Below, in pieces: positions 1 through 7,204 of a DNA stretch of 13,409 nucleotides (position 1 is its first letter; every line of letters begins with the position of its first letter). Source of the stretch: JADKBO01 sp037968395 (GTDB lineage: Bacteria > Bacteroidota > Bacteroidia > Chitinophagales > Saprospiraceae); NCBI GenBank assembly GCA_037968395.1, contig JBBKVK010000313.1, positions 1 to 13,409 on the forward strand, read 5' to 3'. A program made the translations under genes and the position numbers. Under the pieces are notes generated by a model, which worked only from the letters and a program-made list of their open reading frames with translations, was not told where the DNA came from and did not search any database.

Positions 1-428
1 TCAAAGCTCGGTATTTGCATCAAAAACTTAATAGAGATGTGTTTTCTGAAGACACAGGCTTAGAAGTGGAAGCTTTGGATGGAGCACCTGGTGTTATTAC
101 GGCAAGATATGCAGGACCCAATCGAGATGCCAATGACAATATGGACCTTCTACTAGCTAATCTAATGGTTCAACCAAATAGGAATGCTAGATTCAGAACA
201 GTTATTTGTCTAATTCTCGATGATAAAGAATTCTTGTTTGAAGGGAAAGTAGAAGGAAAGATTGCTGATTCAAAGCAAGGAAAACAAGGCTTTGGTTATG
301 ATCCAATATTTATTCCTAATGGATATGAAGACACATTTGCTAATCTAGGTGAGGAAATTAAAAATAATATTTCTCACCGTAAAATGGCCATAACAAAGTT
401 GATTGATTTTCTAAGTAAATATAGTTAG
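1..428 (+). CDS. rdgB: RdgB/HAM1-family non-canonical purine NTP pyrophosphatase (5' truncated by window edge)
   Basis: The enzyme hydrolyses dITP, ITP and XTP to the monophosphate plus pyrophosphate in the cytoplasm, keeping deaminated purines out of DNA and RNA. The reading frame is open from base 3, so the gene begins before the window. About 141 residues are visible out of the usual 190-200; the N-terminal nucleotide-binding SxNxxK region is missing. Visible family motifs, in order, are KARYLHQK, the catalytic-acid segment SEDTGLEVEALDGAPG, ARYAG, FGYDPIFIP and the C-terminal ISHRKMA. The stop (426-428) is followed immediately by the ATG of the asparaginase gene, so the two are probably translated from one message. 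The family call is secure from the motifs; the substrate range is family knowledge. Confidence 0.96.
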   Translation, partial: KARYLHQKLNRDVFSEDTGLEVEALDGAPGVITARYAGPNRDANDNMDLLLANLMVQPNRNARFRTVICLILDDKEFLFEGKVEGKIADSKQGKQGFGYDPIFIPNGYEDTFANLGEEIKNNISHRKMAITKLIDFLSKYS

Positions 429-1442
429 ATGAAAATGTTATATGGATTATTATTCCTAATTGGAATGGGATGTACGAATACAAAAGTAGAGCAAAAAACG
501 GAAGAAGAACCTGCTAGACCGAAATATGCTATAGTTATTCATGGAGGTGCAGGTACCATCACGAGGGCTAATCTAAGTAGTGAGAAAGAAAAAGAATATA
601 TCGACGCTCTAAATACAGCATTAGATATAGGGGAAAAGATACTCAAAGAAGGTGGTGCAGCAATTGATGCAGTTCAAATGGTGATTAACTCAATGGAAGA
701 TTCTCCACTTTTTAATGCAGGAAAAGGTGCCGTATTTACACATGATGGTACCAATGAGATGGATGCTTCAATTATGGATGGAGCAACACAAAATGCCGGA
801 GCAGTGGGTGGAGTAACAATTATCAAAAACCCAATTAATGCTGCTAGAGCCGTGATGGAAAAATCGGATCATGTTTTTATGGTGAGAGAAGGGGCAGAAG
901 AATTTGCAAAACTGAATGGCGTAGAGATTGTGGATCCTAGTTACTTTTTTACTGAAAGTAGATTCGAATCTCTCCAGAGAATAATAAATGACGAAAAAAC
1001 TGAACTTTCAGGGAACGATGCAGATGAAAAAAAGCATGGAACGGTAGGCTGTGTAGCGCTAGATATCAATGGTAATATTGTGGCTGGAACTTCTACAGGT
1101 GGTATGACCAACAAGAGATACGGAAGGATAGGAGATAGTCCGATCATTGGTGCAGGTACTTTCGCTGATAATGCTACATGTGGTGTATCAAGTACTGGTC
1201 ATGGTGAATATTTCATAAGATATACTGTAGCCAGAGACATTGCTGCTATGATGGAATATGGGAACAAAAGCCTAAATGAAGCCTCAGAGTATATTATTAA
1301 TAAAAAATTAGTCGAAAAAGGAGGAACAGGAGGCATAATAGCTTTAGATAGGAAAGGAAACATTGCAATGCCATTTAATACTGAAGGCATGTATAGAGGG
1401 TGGGCTAAAGATGGTAAAAGAGAAGTATTAATATATAAGTAA
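429..1442 (+). CDS. Exported isoaspartyl peptidase/L-asparaginase (Ntn-hydrolase, probable lipoprotein)
   Basis: This is a plant-type asparaginase/isoaspartyl dipeptidase, which removes beta-aspartyl (isoAsp) residues from dipeptides and hydrolyses asparagine. The 337-residue precursor should cleave itself before Thr205 in HGTVGCVALD, making Thr205 the N-terminal nucleophile of the beta subunit. Other conserved pieces are HGGAGT (38-43), NAGKGAVFT, DGATQNAGAVGGV, GTSTGGMTNK, RIGDSPIIGAGT and STGHGEYFIR, and the C-terminal GGTGGIIALD. The N-terminus (MKMLYGLLFLIGMGC) is a short hydrophobic signal ending in Cys15. The lipobox is not canonical (GMGC), but the polar linker after it fits a lipoprotein in the periplasm or on the outer membrane. 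The start directly abuts the rdgB stop. Function is confident; lipidation is inference. Confidence 0.95.
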   Translation: MKMLYGLLFLIGMGCTNTKVEQKTEEEPARPKYAIVIHGGAGTITRANLSSEKEKEYIDALNTALDIGEKILKEGGAAIDAVQMVINSMEDSPLFNAGKGAVFTHDGTNEMDASIMDGATQNAGAVGGVTIIKNPINAARAVMEKSDHVFMVREGAEEFAKLNGVEIVDPSYFFTESRFESLQRIINDEKTELSGNDADEKKHGTVGCVALDINGNIVAGTSTGGMTNKRYGRIGDSPIIGAGTFADNATCGVSSTGHGEYFIRYTVARDIAAMMEYGNKSLNEASEYIINKKLVEKGGTGGIIALDRKGNIAMPFNTEGMYRGWAKDGKREVLIYK

Positions 1443-1450
1443 AATTAATA

Positions 1451-1487
1451 AAGAGCCTACAATTTAATTCGGAAAAGGTAGGCTCTT
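1451..1487. terminator. Hairpin after the asparaginase gene, possible terminator
   Basis: AAGAGCCTAC (1451-1460) and GTAGGCTCTT (1478-1487) form a perfect 10-bp stem with a 17-nt loop, starting 9 nt after the stop codon. The position fits a transcription end for rdgB-asparaginase. No T tract follows on the plus strand. The minus-strand side (TATTAATTTT) is more T-rich, so the hairpin might act in the other direction or only protect the mRNA 3' end. Confidence 0.55.
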
Positions 1488-1618
1488 AGAGGATCAATTG
1501 GTCTTTTGGAATATTATCCAAAGGGGGCGGCCATTGAAGTCTTAAAATAATCTTTGTCCTTATATGACTTCATTAATCAATTGTAATTATAAGCCTAAAA
1601 TCTGACTTTTAATTCATC

Positions 1619-1654
1619 TAAATGACGAACGGTTGATATTTTAGTTTCATCGGT
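1619..1654 (+). repeat. Shared element, copy 1: TAAATGACGAACGGT, N15, ATCGGT
   Basis: The 15-mer TAAATGACGAACGGT (1619-1633) recurs exactly at 7061-7075, upstream of the CHAT gene. In both places ATCGGT follows after the same 15-nt spacing (1649-1654 here). The spacer sequences differ, which suggests two conserved half-sites or paired RNA segments, not a simple duplication. In this copy AATGAC (1621-1626) can also pair with GTCATT (1653-1658). The function is unknown. Confidence 0.6.
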
Positions 1655-1736
1655 CATTGTTTTTTACTATAGGATAGAATAGCATAATAAATTCAGCTTG
1701 GTGCCATACGATTTGAAGAGCAAGGAACTCATAAAA

Positions 1737-1846
1737 AGTCTAGTAGTCTCATACAAATTAATAGTTCTATTTTAGTGTGACCTCTCTGAGGTCAAATCAT
1801 AAGATAATGAATGGTTCTAAATTAGTTAGACCTCTCTGAGGTCTTC
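1737..1846 (+). repeat. 110-bp direct repeat, copy A (contains two palindromic units)
   Basis: This segment matches 2417-2526 at 106 of 110 positions without gaps, 680 bp apart. It contains two related units with a 50-bp period (1761-1793 and 1811-1843). The units agree at 28 of 33 positions, and each ends in the palindrome GACCTCTCTGAGGTC (6-bp stem, TCT loop). The format resembles REP/BIME-type interspersed palindromic repeats. No transposase gene is in the window, so the origin is inferred. Confidence 0.9.
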
Positions 1847-1847
1847 T

Positions 1848-2417
1848 TCCTGTTTTCCGCAAACGTTTATTTTAATTTTTCAACTTGTTGATTATTAATG
1901 TTATACAAAATGAAAACTGAGAATATGGGTGACCCGGGGCAATATTTGTCTCTTTTCAGCAATATTCATAAGACAAAATAAACGTTTGTAATTAGAAATG
2001 TTTAGATACTTCAAAAGTAAGGTAGACGTAATAAGAGCCTTTTAAATGAAGGGGAAGGCTTCACAAGGACCAAGAAAGAAGTTCAAAGATTGGAAGCCGA
2101 GCATAGTTTAATTATATGACGTAATGATATTTCGAGTTATAGCTTTAAATCTGAACTTTCTAATGCTCAGATTCTGATCATGAGGCCTGAATAGTTTTTA
2201 GTAAAAGTTATGATTTTATCAGTTATAACAATTTTGATATTAAATCATTCCACCTTTAAGCTATTGCTTGACTTATTTTTCCATTAGGCAAATTAAAATT
2301 GGAAGACCTTATGACTGGCTTTCAAGAATTTACAATTGAACTTAAATAAACTTTAAATATATTCTTTGAAGATTTTTAAGCAAACTTTTTCTGGGTGACC
2401 CATAGCGGAAAACAGGA
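1848..2417. mobile_element. 570-bp non-coding segment with 13-bp terminal inverted repeats (possible MITE or IS remnant)
   Basis: TCCTGTTTTCCGC (1848-1860) and its exact reverse complement (2405-2417) bound the segment. It lies one base from repeat A on the left and touches repeat B on the right. GGGTGACCC occurs near both ends (1927-1935 and 2393-2401). A 27-codon open frame starts at 1901, about 40 bp inside the left end, where an IS transposase would begin, but it is too short to identify. No intact transposase is present. A non-autonomous element or heavily deleted IS is the most natural reading, but the 110-bp flanking repeats are far too long to be a normal target duplication. Confidence 0.45.
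1860..1988. repeat. 14-bp inverted repeat pair with a nested stem
   Basis: CAAACGTTTATTTT (1860-1873) and AAAATAAACGTTTG (1975-1988) are perfectly complementary across about 100 nt. Inside, TTTGTCT (1945-1951) can pair with AGACAAA (1971-1977), which competes with the outer stem for a few bases. CAACTTGTTG (about 1881-1890) is a small palindrome. The fold could be part of the inverted-end element or an RNA structure. No known RNA family was recognised. Confidence 0.6.
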
Positions 2418-2526
2418 GTCTAGTAGTTTCATACAAATTAATAGTTCTATTTTAGTGTGACCACACTGAGGTCAAATCATAAGATAATGGATGGTTCTAA
2501 ATTAGTTAGACCTCTCTGAGGTCTTC
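2417..2526 (+). repeat. 110-bp direct repeat, copy B
   Basis: This is the second copy of the repeat at 1737-1846, with four substitutions and no gaps. Two of the changes fall in the first palindrome (GACCACACTGAGGTC, 2459-2473) and weaken its stem to about 4 bp. The second palindrome (2509-2523) is intact. The copy begins directly at the right inverted end of the 570-bp segment. Confidence 0.9.
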
Positions 2527-2759
2527 CTTGGTCAAAAACTTAGAGAACAACTAAGCTGTGAAGAGGCCATAATTAGATATCGTTTTATATTCAAAGTGGA
2601 TTAATCGCTTACTTCGTTATTTTTTCTGCCCTTCTAGGATGTTTTTATTTTATAACAATAATAGACCTTAAACTGGTATGATTTGATAATGTAATTATAA
2701 ATTGGCATTCTTAATCGCAGAGCGATTACACTATTTTAGAAAACCAATTAAATGTGGGC

Positions 2760-2784
2760 TTGACCTTATAGAGGTCACACTAAA
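2760..2784 (-). repeat. Inverted partial copy of the palindromic unit
   Basis: Read on the minus strand, this 25-mer matches 1771-1795 at 23 of 25 positions, including an unbroken run of TTTAGTGTGACCTCT. It keeps the palindromic architecture (TGACCT/AGGTCA). It is the only unit in opposite orientation and lies about 110 bp upstream of the thrA promoter. Confidence 0.8.
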
Positions 2785-2895
2785 TATATGGCGTTTATCT
2801 TTTATACAGTATGTAAACAAATCAATAGTTCCTAAAGATTTATGATGTCACTTTTCACTCCAAACTTTTATTAATTAAAAATAGGGTTTTAAGGC

Positions 2896-2927
2896 TTTGC
2901 TTGTTTTATGATAATAAACTACATTTG
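2896..2927 (+). promoter_or_regulatory. Bacteroidota-type promoter for the thrA-thrC transcript
   Basis: TTTG (2896-2899) and TACATTTG (2920-2927) are separated by 20 nt. This matches the Bacteroidota housekeeping pattern TTTG plus TAnnTTTG exactly. Transcription would begin near 2934, giving an untranslated leader of roughly 280 nt that holds the whole SAM riboswitch and its terminator. Confidence 0.75.
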
Positions 2928-3019
2928 TATGTGCAATAAAAAGCACAATCGTTAAGGCTACAATTTTTTTGGATAGAAGGTGTTAAGATTTCTATTCTGA
3001 TAGGTTTTTATTATGAAAA

Positions 3020-3120
3020 GCTTATCAAGAAAGGTAAAGGGATTGGCCCTGTGATGCCTTAGCAAACCCATTGAGAAATCAAGAAGGTGCTAATTCCTGT
3101 TTAAATCAAGCAAGATAAGC
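3020..3120 (+). ncRNA. SAM-I (S-box) riboswitch
   Basis: This is the aptamer that binds S-adenosylmethionine in the nascent leader RNA. GCTTATC (3020-3026) and GATAAGC (3114-3120) form a 7-bp closing P1 helix. P2 carries the conserved AAAGGGATTGGCCCTGTGATG core, with GGG (3039-3041) facing CCC (3047-3049) and AAGG (3031-3034) facing CCTT (3057-3060). P3 ends in TTGA-GAAA-TCAA (3071-3082). The conserved J3/4-P4 stretch AAGGTGCTAATTCC follows (3084-3097). The sequence matches the S-box consensus throughout. It lies 93 nt before the thrA start, so SAM is expected to repress this operon. Confidence 0.96.
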
Positions 3121-3140
3121 AAGAAGGAATATATTTTATC

Positions 3141-3180
3141 TCCTCTTTTGACTTGTTGTTAAAAGGGGATTTCTATTTTT
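3141..3180 (+). terminator. Riboswitch-controlled intrinsic terminator (attenuator)
   Basis: TCCTCTTTT (3141-3149) pairs with AAAAGGGGA (3161-3169): nine pairs, one of them a wobble. The loop is 11 nt and the stem is followed by TTTCTATTTTTT. Two alternative pairings could prevent it or free P1: AAGAAGGA (3121-3128) with TCCTCTT (3141-3147, one bulge), or GATAA of the P1 3' strand (3114-3118) with TTATC (3136-3140). This fits the usual S-box OFF switch, in which SAM stabilises P1 and the terminator forms. Confidence 0.88.
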
Positions 3181-3212
3181 TATATGCAATAGTTAAATAA
3201 ATATAATACCGC

Positions 3213-5678
3213 ATGAAAGTTTTAAAATTTGGTGGTACTTCTGTAAAAAATGCAGAAAACATATTGAAAGTAAAGGAGATACTAGTTAATCAGTATAACG
3301 GTAAAGGAGATTATGCTGTAGTGGTTTCGGCGATGAGTGGAGTAACTGACGAACTCATTCAGATGAGTAAATTGGCTTCAAAAGGAGATATAGCGTATCA
3401 AGTTAATCTTGAAAAATTAAAAGACAGACACTTTGAAACAGCTAAGAGTTTGCTAAATAAAAGTGATCTTAAAAAGATAGAAAATGAGTTAAGCTTATTT
3501 CATGAAACGTTAGGCAATGTTTTAAAAGGTGTGTTTTTAGTTATGGAGGCCTCCAATCGAAGTTTAGACTATATTTTAAGTTTTGGAGAAAGAAACTCCG
3601 CTTTTATTATTGCAGCGGCATTCAAACAAAGAGGACTCAAAGCTAAATATCTTGATGCTAGATCAATAATTGTTACGGATAAAAAGTTTGGTAATGCAAA
3701 AGTTGATTTTAAGACTACGGACAAGAAAATCCAAGGATATTTTAAAGAAAATAAAGGCATAGTACCTATAATAACAGGATTTATTGCGGCTGACAAAGGA
3801 GGACTTACAACAACTTTAGGACGTGGAGGATCAGATTATACAGCGGCTATAATTGCTGGAGCTCTTAAAGCAGATCAGTTAGACATATGGACTGATGTAG
3901 ATGGTTTACTCACTTCTAACCCTAAACTAGTAAAGAAGGCATTCACTGTACCTTATTTGTCTTATAAAGAGGCTATGGAGCTCTCACATTTTGGAGCAAA
4001 AGTAATTTATCCACCAACTATCCAGCCTGCTTTACAAAAACACATTCCAATTAAGATTTTGAATACTTTTAATCCAACATTTGAAGGCACAAGGATTGGT
4101 AATGAATCAAAGCAGCAGTCTGATAAACCTATTACAGGCCTTTCCTCTTTTTCGGGAGTTGTATTGTTGACCTTGCAGGGTCCAGGATTGGTAGGGATAC
4201 CCGGAATAGCAGCAAGACTGTTTAAAGCATTGGCAGAAAAAGAGATTAATATAATCCTAATTTCTCAAGGGTCATCTGAATATTCTATTTGCTTTGCCGT
4301 CAAAGAAGGAGAACAGTACAAAGCAAAACAAGCAATCAAGTCTGAATTTGAAAAAGAAATAAAAGAAAAAAATGTAGCCGAAGTATTGATTGAACCACAA
4401 ATGAGTATAGTTGCAATTGTGAGTGAAAAGATGAAAAATCACCCAGGTGTGGCAGGTAAATTGTTTTCTACTTTGGGCCGAGAAGGAATTAATGTGGTTG
4501 CTATAGCTCAAGGGTCGTCTGAGCTAAATATTTCCTTTGTAATAGATACTAAGGATGAGGAAAAAGCATTAAATCTTATACACGATTCATTTTTTCTATC
4601 TGAGTATGTAGATGTCAATGTATTTATGATTGGAGTAGGTTTGATTGGAGGTACATTAATAAATCAAATTAACAGCCATAGTGATTCTTTAAAATCGACC
4701 CATAAGATAAATATTAAATTGATCGGGTTGGCTAATACTAAAAACATGTTGATTACGCAGGATGGAATATCTACTACTGCTTGGAAAGAAACACTGAATG
4801 AATCCATTGAAGTTTCTGATCTGAATTCGTTTGTAAGTCAAATGATTGATATTGATTTGCCTAATTCGGTATTCATTGATAATACTGCTAATAGTGAAAT
4901 TCCAAAGTTATATAATCAGATCTTAAGCAACAATATATCAATTGTAACACCAAATAAAATTGCCACTTCCTCAAAGTATGAAAATTACTTAAAACTTAAA
5001 TCAACTGCTGCTAAAAAGAAAGTATCTTTTCTTTATGAAACGAATGTTGGAGCTGGGTTGCCAGTCATATCGACAATCGAAAATCTAGTGCTGAGTGGTG
5101 ATAGAATAACAAAGTTAGAAGCAGTATTATCAGGATCGGTGTCTTATATCTTTAATACATTCTCGGCAAAAAGAAAGTTTAGCGATGTAGTATTTGAAGC
5201 AAAAAACATGGGACTAACTGAGCCAGATCCACGAGAAGATTTAAGTGGAGAAGATGTGAGACGAAAAATAACGATTCTAGCAAGAGAAGCAGGATATAAA
5301 GTGGAAATGAATGACGTTAAATTGAAAGGCATCTTGAACAAAGCTTGCCTTAATGCAAAGTCGGTTGCGGATTTTATGACAGAACTAGCTGCCATGGATA
5401 ATCATTTTGAAAAGTTAGCTGGTAAAGCAAATGAAGAAAATGGTAAATTACGATTTATTGCAACTATGGAAAATGGTAAATGCAGTATTGGGCTGAAAAC
5501 TGTTGATTCAGAAAGTCCATTTTTTAACCTTGGTGGCAGCGACAATATGTTAGTCATTACAACGGAAAGATACAATATTAGGCCTTTAGTTATCAAAGGT
5601 CCAGGTGCAGGTGCAGATGTGACCGCTGCAGGGGTTTTTGCGGAGATTGTATCGATAGGGAATAAATACCGTGGTTAA
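3213..5678 (+). CDS. thrA: Bifunctional aspartokinase/homoserine dehydrogenase
   Basis: The protein catalyses the first and third steps from aspartate to homoserine, the precursor shared by threonine and methionine. At 821 residues it has the length of E. coli ThrA. The aspartokinase domain (about 1-300) carries KFGGTSV (5-11) and GRGGSDYTAA (from 203). Two ACT regulatory domains follow (about 313-460), each with the ligand-site signature QGSSE (ISQGSSEYS and IAQGSSELN), so threonine feedback is likely. The homoserine dehydrogenase domain starts with the NAD(P)-binding GVGLIGG (474-480). It carries EPDPREDLSGEDVRRK (670-685), in which Glu670, Asp681 and Lys685 align with the yeast substrate-binding and catalytic Glu208, Asp219 and Lys223. 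Expression is controlled by the upstream SAM riboswitch. thrC follows after 60 bp. Confidence 0.98.
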   Translation: MKVLKFGGTSVKNAENILKVKEILVNQYNGKGDYAVVVSAMSGVTDELIQMSKLASKGDIAYQVNLEKLKDRHFETAKSLLNKSDLKKIENELSLFHETLGNVLKGVFLVMEASNRSLDYILSFGERNSAFIIAAAFKQRGLKAKYLDARSIIVTDKKFGNAKVDFKTTDKKIQGYFKENKGIVPIITGFIAADKGGLTTTLGRGGSDYTAAIIAGALKADQLDIWTDVDGLLTSNPKLVKKAFTVPYLSYKEAMELSHFGAKVIYPPTIQPALQKHIPIKILNTFNPTFEGTRIGNESKQQSDKPITGLSSFSGVVLLTLQGPGLVGIPGIAARLFKALAEKEINIILISQGSSEYSICFAVKEGEQYKAKQAIKSEFEKEIKEKNVAEVLIEPQMSIVAIVSEKMKNHPGVAGKLFSTLGREGINVVAIAQGSSELNISFVIDTKDEEKALNLIHDSFFLSEYVDVNVFMIGVGLIGGTLINQINSHSDSLKSTHKINIKLIGLANTKNMLITQDGISTTAWKETLNESIEVSDLNSFVSQMIDIDLPNSVFIDNTANSEIPKLYNQILSNNISIVTPNKIATSSKYENYLKLKSTAAKKKVSFLYETNVGAGLPVISTIENLVLSGDRITKLEAVLSGSVSYIFNTFSAKRKFSDVVFEAKNMGLTEPDPREDLSGEDVRRKITILAREAGYKVEMNDVKLKGILNKACLNAKSVADFMTELAAMDNHFEKLAGKANEENGKLRFIATMENGKCSIGLKTVDSESPFFNLGGSDNMLVITTERYNIRPLVIKGPGAGADVTAAGVFAEIVSIGNKYRG

Positions 5679-5738
5679 GCCCTAATGATGTGAAAATAAT
5701 ATTATTTTAAACAAAGCAAACGCTAAGATCAACAAAGT

Positions 5739-7040
5739 ATGAAACTATACTCCACTAATAATCACAAAAATATTGTCGAACTCAAGCAGGCTGTAATGCA
5801 ATCGTTAGCCGATGACAAAGGCTTGTATATGCCTATTGCCCTTCCAAAAATGGATGCGACATTTTTTAATAATTTAGAAAATTATAGTTTTAGCGAAATA
5901 GCTTATGAGGTATCGAAACACCTTTTTGGTGATTACATACCCGCTGTTAAGTTAAGGTCAATTTGTGAAGAAGCAATAAATTTTAAAGCTCCAGTTGTCC
6001 AGCTGACAGAAGACATATCTACTTTAGAGTTGTTTCATGGGCCTTCATTGGCATTTAAAGATTTTGGGGCGAGATATATGGCTCAGTTGATGGCTTACTT
6101 TAATGAAAATGAAACAGGTAAGTTAACTATATTAGTAGCTACCAGCGGAGATACTGGTGGGGCAGTGGCAGCTGGATTTTTAAATACTCCTGGGATAGAA
6201 GTAATCATATTGTATCCTTCAGGAAGAGTGAGTGATTTGCAAGAAAAACAACTTACAACATTAGGCCACAATATTCATGCAGTAGAAATTGAAGGAAGTT
6301 TTGATGATTGTCAGGCGATTGTGAAAGAAGCTTTTTTGGATAAAGATTTAAATCAAAAGTTTAATTTAAGTTCTGCTAATTCCATAAACATAGCAAGGCT
6401 GATTCCACAGTCATTTTATTATTTTGAAGCAATGAAACAATTGCCTAAAGATAAGAATCATGTATTTTGTGTGCCGAGTGGTAATTTTGGCAACTTGACT
6501 GCAGGCTTGTTGGCCAAACGAATGGGTCTGCCAATACATAAGTTTATAGCAGCTACGAATATGAATCATGTATTCCCAGATTATCTAAAGAGTGGGATTT
6601 ATAATCCTAAAAAATCAGTAGCTACGATTTCTAATGCTATGGACGTCGGTTCACCATCTAATTTTACAAGGATACAAGCTTTGTTTGAAAATGATCATAA
6701 AGCTGTCAAAGATGAAATTGTAGGCTATTATTACGACGATGAATCTACAAAGGCTGGACTTAAAGCATTATATGACTTAACAGGATATATTGCTGATCCA
6801 CATGGCGCTATTGGGTATCTGGCAGCAAAGGAGTATTTAATTTCTAATAATGATAATAAACATGTTACTTTTTTAGAAACAGCTCATCCATCAAAATTTA
6901 TTGACACTGTTCAACCGATCATAAACAAAGAAATAAAGATACCGGAGAGATTAGCAAATCTAAAAAATTTAGAAAAATATTCAGTAATAATGTCCACTCG
7001 ATTTTTAGATTTTAAAGAATTTATGATGTCTAGAGATTAG
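5739..7040 (+). CDS. thrC: Threonine synthase
   Basis: This PLP enzyme converts O-phosphohomoserine to threonine in the cytoplasm. Its 433 residues match the E. coli-type enzyme in length. GPSLAFKDFGARYMA contains the PLP Schiff-base lysine, Lys107. ATSGDTGGAVA and PSGNFGNLTAG form the phosphate-binding loops, and DPHGAIGYLA and ETAHPSKF are typical C-terminal motifs. The gene lies 60 bp behind thrA; the gap holds only the palindrome AAAATAATATTATTTT (5693-5708) and no clear promoter. Cotranscription under the SAM riboswitch is therefore likely. The substrate-forming gene, thrB, is not between the two. Confidence 0.98.
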   Translation: MKLYSTNNHKNIVELKQAVMQSLADDKGLYMPIALPKMDATFFNNLENYSFSEIAYEVSKHLFGDYIPAVKLRSICEEAINFKAPVVQLTEDISTLELFHGPSLAFKDFGARYMAQLMAYFNENETGKLTILVATSGDTGGAVAAGFLNTPGIEVIILYPSGRVSDLQEKQLTTLGHNIHAVEIEGSFDDCQAIVKEAFLDKDLNQKFNLSSANSINIARLIPQSFYYFEAMKQLPKDKNHVFCVPSGNFGNLTAGLLAKRMGLPIHKFIAATNMNHVFPDYLKSGIYNPKKSVATISNAMDVGSPSNFTRIQALFENDHKAVKDEIVGYYYDDESTKAGLKALYDLTGYIADPHGAIGYLAAKEYLISNNDNKHVTFLETAHPSKFIDTVQPIINKEIKIPERLANLKNLEKYSVIMSTRFLDFKEFMMSRD

Positions 7041-7060
7041 ACATTAATTGTCTTTTACAT

Positions 7061-7096
7061 TAAATGACGAACGGTAATAAAATTTTAATTATCGGT
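7061..7096 (+). repeat. Shared element, copy 2: TAAATGACGAACGGT, N15, ATCGGT
   Basis: This is the exact 15-mer found at 1619-1633, again followed by ATCGGT (7091-7096) after 15 unrelated bases. Here it lies between thrC and the CHAT gene, about 110 bp before the preferred CHAT start. It could be an operator or an RNA element, but no regulator can be named. Confidence 0.6.
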
Positions 7097-7204
7097 ATAT
7101 TATAGAAATAAACGGTTAGTAATTGCTGTAAAGGGTTGTATAATTGGTGGGATTCAGTTTTGATTTCAATATTTTCATTACTTTTATATGAAATCAACTT
7201 TGAA

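Larger units (their letters stand above)
1443..3212. other. 1.77-kb intergenic region with repeats and a riboswitch leader
   Basis: No open frame of useful length or family resemblance was found on either strand. Contents from left to right: the terminator-like hairpin; small inverted repeats (TTTGGA/TCCAAA at 1505-1522, TGAAGTC/GACTTCA at 1535-1572); a motif shared with position 7061; a 110-bp repeat; a segment with 13-bp inverted ends; the second 110-bp repeat; a 7-bp palindrome TAATCGC-AGA-GCGATTA at 2712-2728; an inverted partial repeat; and the thrA promoter, riboswitch and attenuator. The part from about 1490 to 2890 looks like accumulated mobile or repetitive DNA, not a decayed gene that can be recognised. 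Confidence 0.85.

Noticed and set aside
1901..1984. 27-codon plus-strand ORF inside the inverted-end segment as a transposase start
   Set aside because: It sits where an IS transposase would begin, but it is too short, ends inside the second inverted arm and shows no recognisable motif, so it is not listed as a gene or pseudogene.
2040..2120. Short frames reading KKEVQRLEAEHSLII or MKGKASQGPRKKF, suggestive of IS OrfA pieces
   Set aside because: They are only 20-27 residues with charged low-complexity composition. The resemblance is too weak and the flanking frames are closed.
1737..2784. CRISPR array
   Set aside because: There are few, long, unevenly spaced copies, one of them inverted, with duplicated rather than unique spacers, and no cas genes.
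4272..4511. Minus-strand ORFs within thrA, including those at 3569-3796, 4272-4511, 5144-5395 and 5402-5596
   Set aside because: They are shadows of a fully conserved thrA reading frame, with no initiation signals or family resemblance.
7136..7204. TTG start 23 codons upstream for the CHAT gene
   Set aside because: The purine run AAAGGG directly abuts the TTG without spacing. The extra residues would add a second hydrophobic stretch before a complete signal peptide. The ATG at 7205 gives a normal exported N-terminus.
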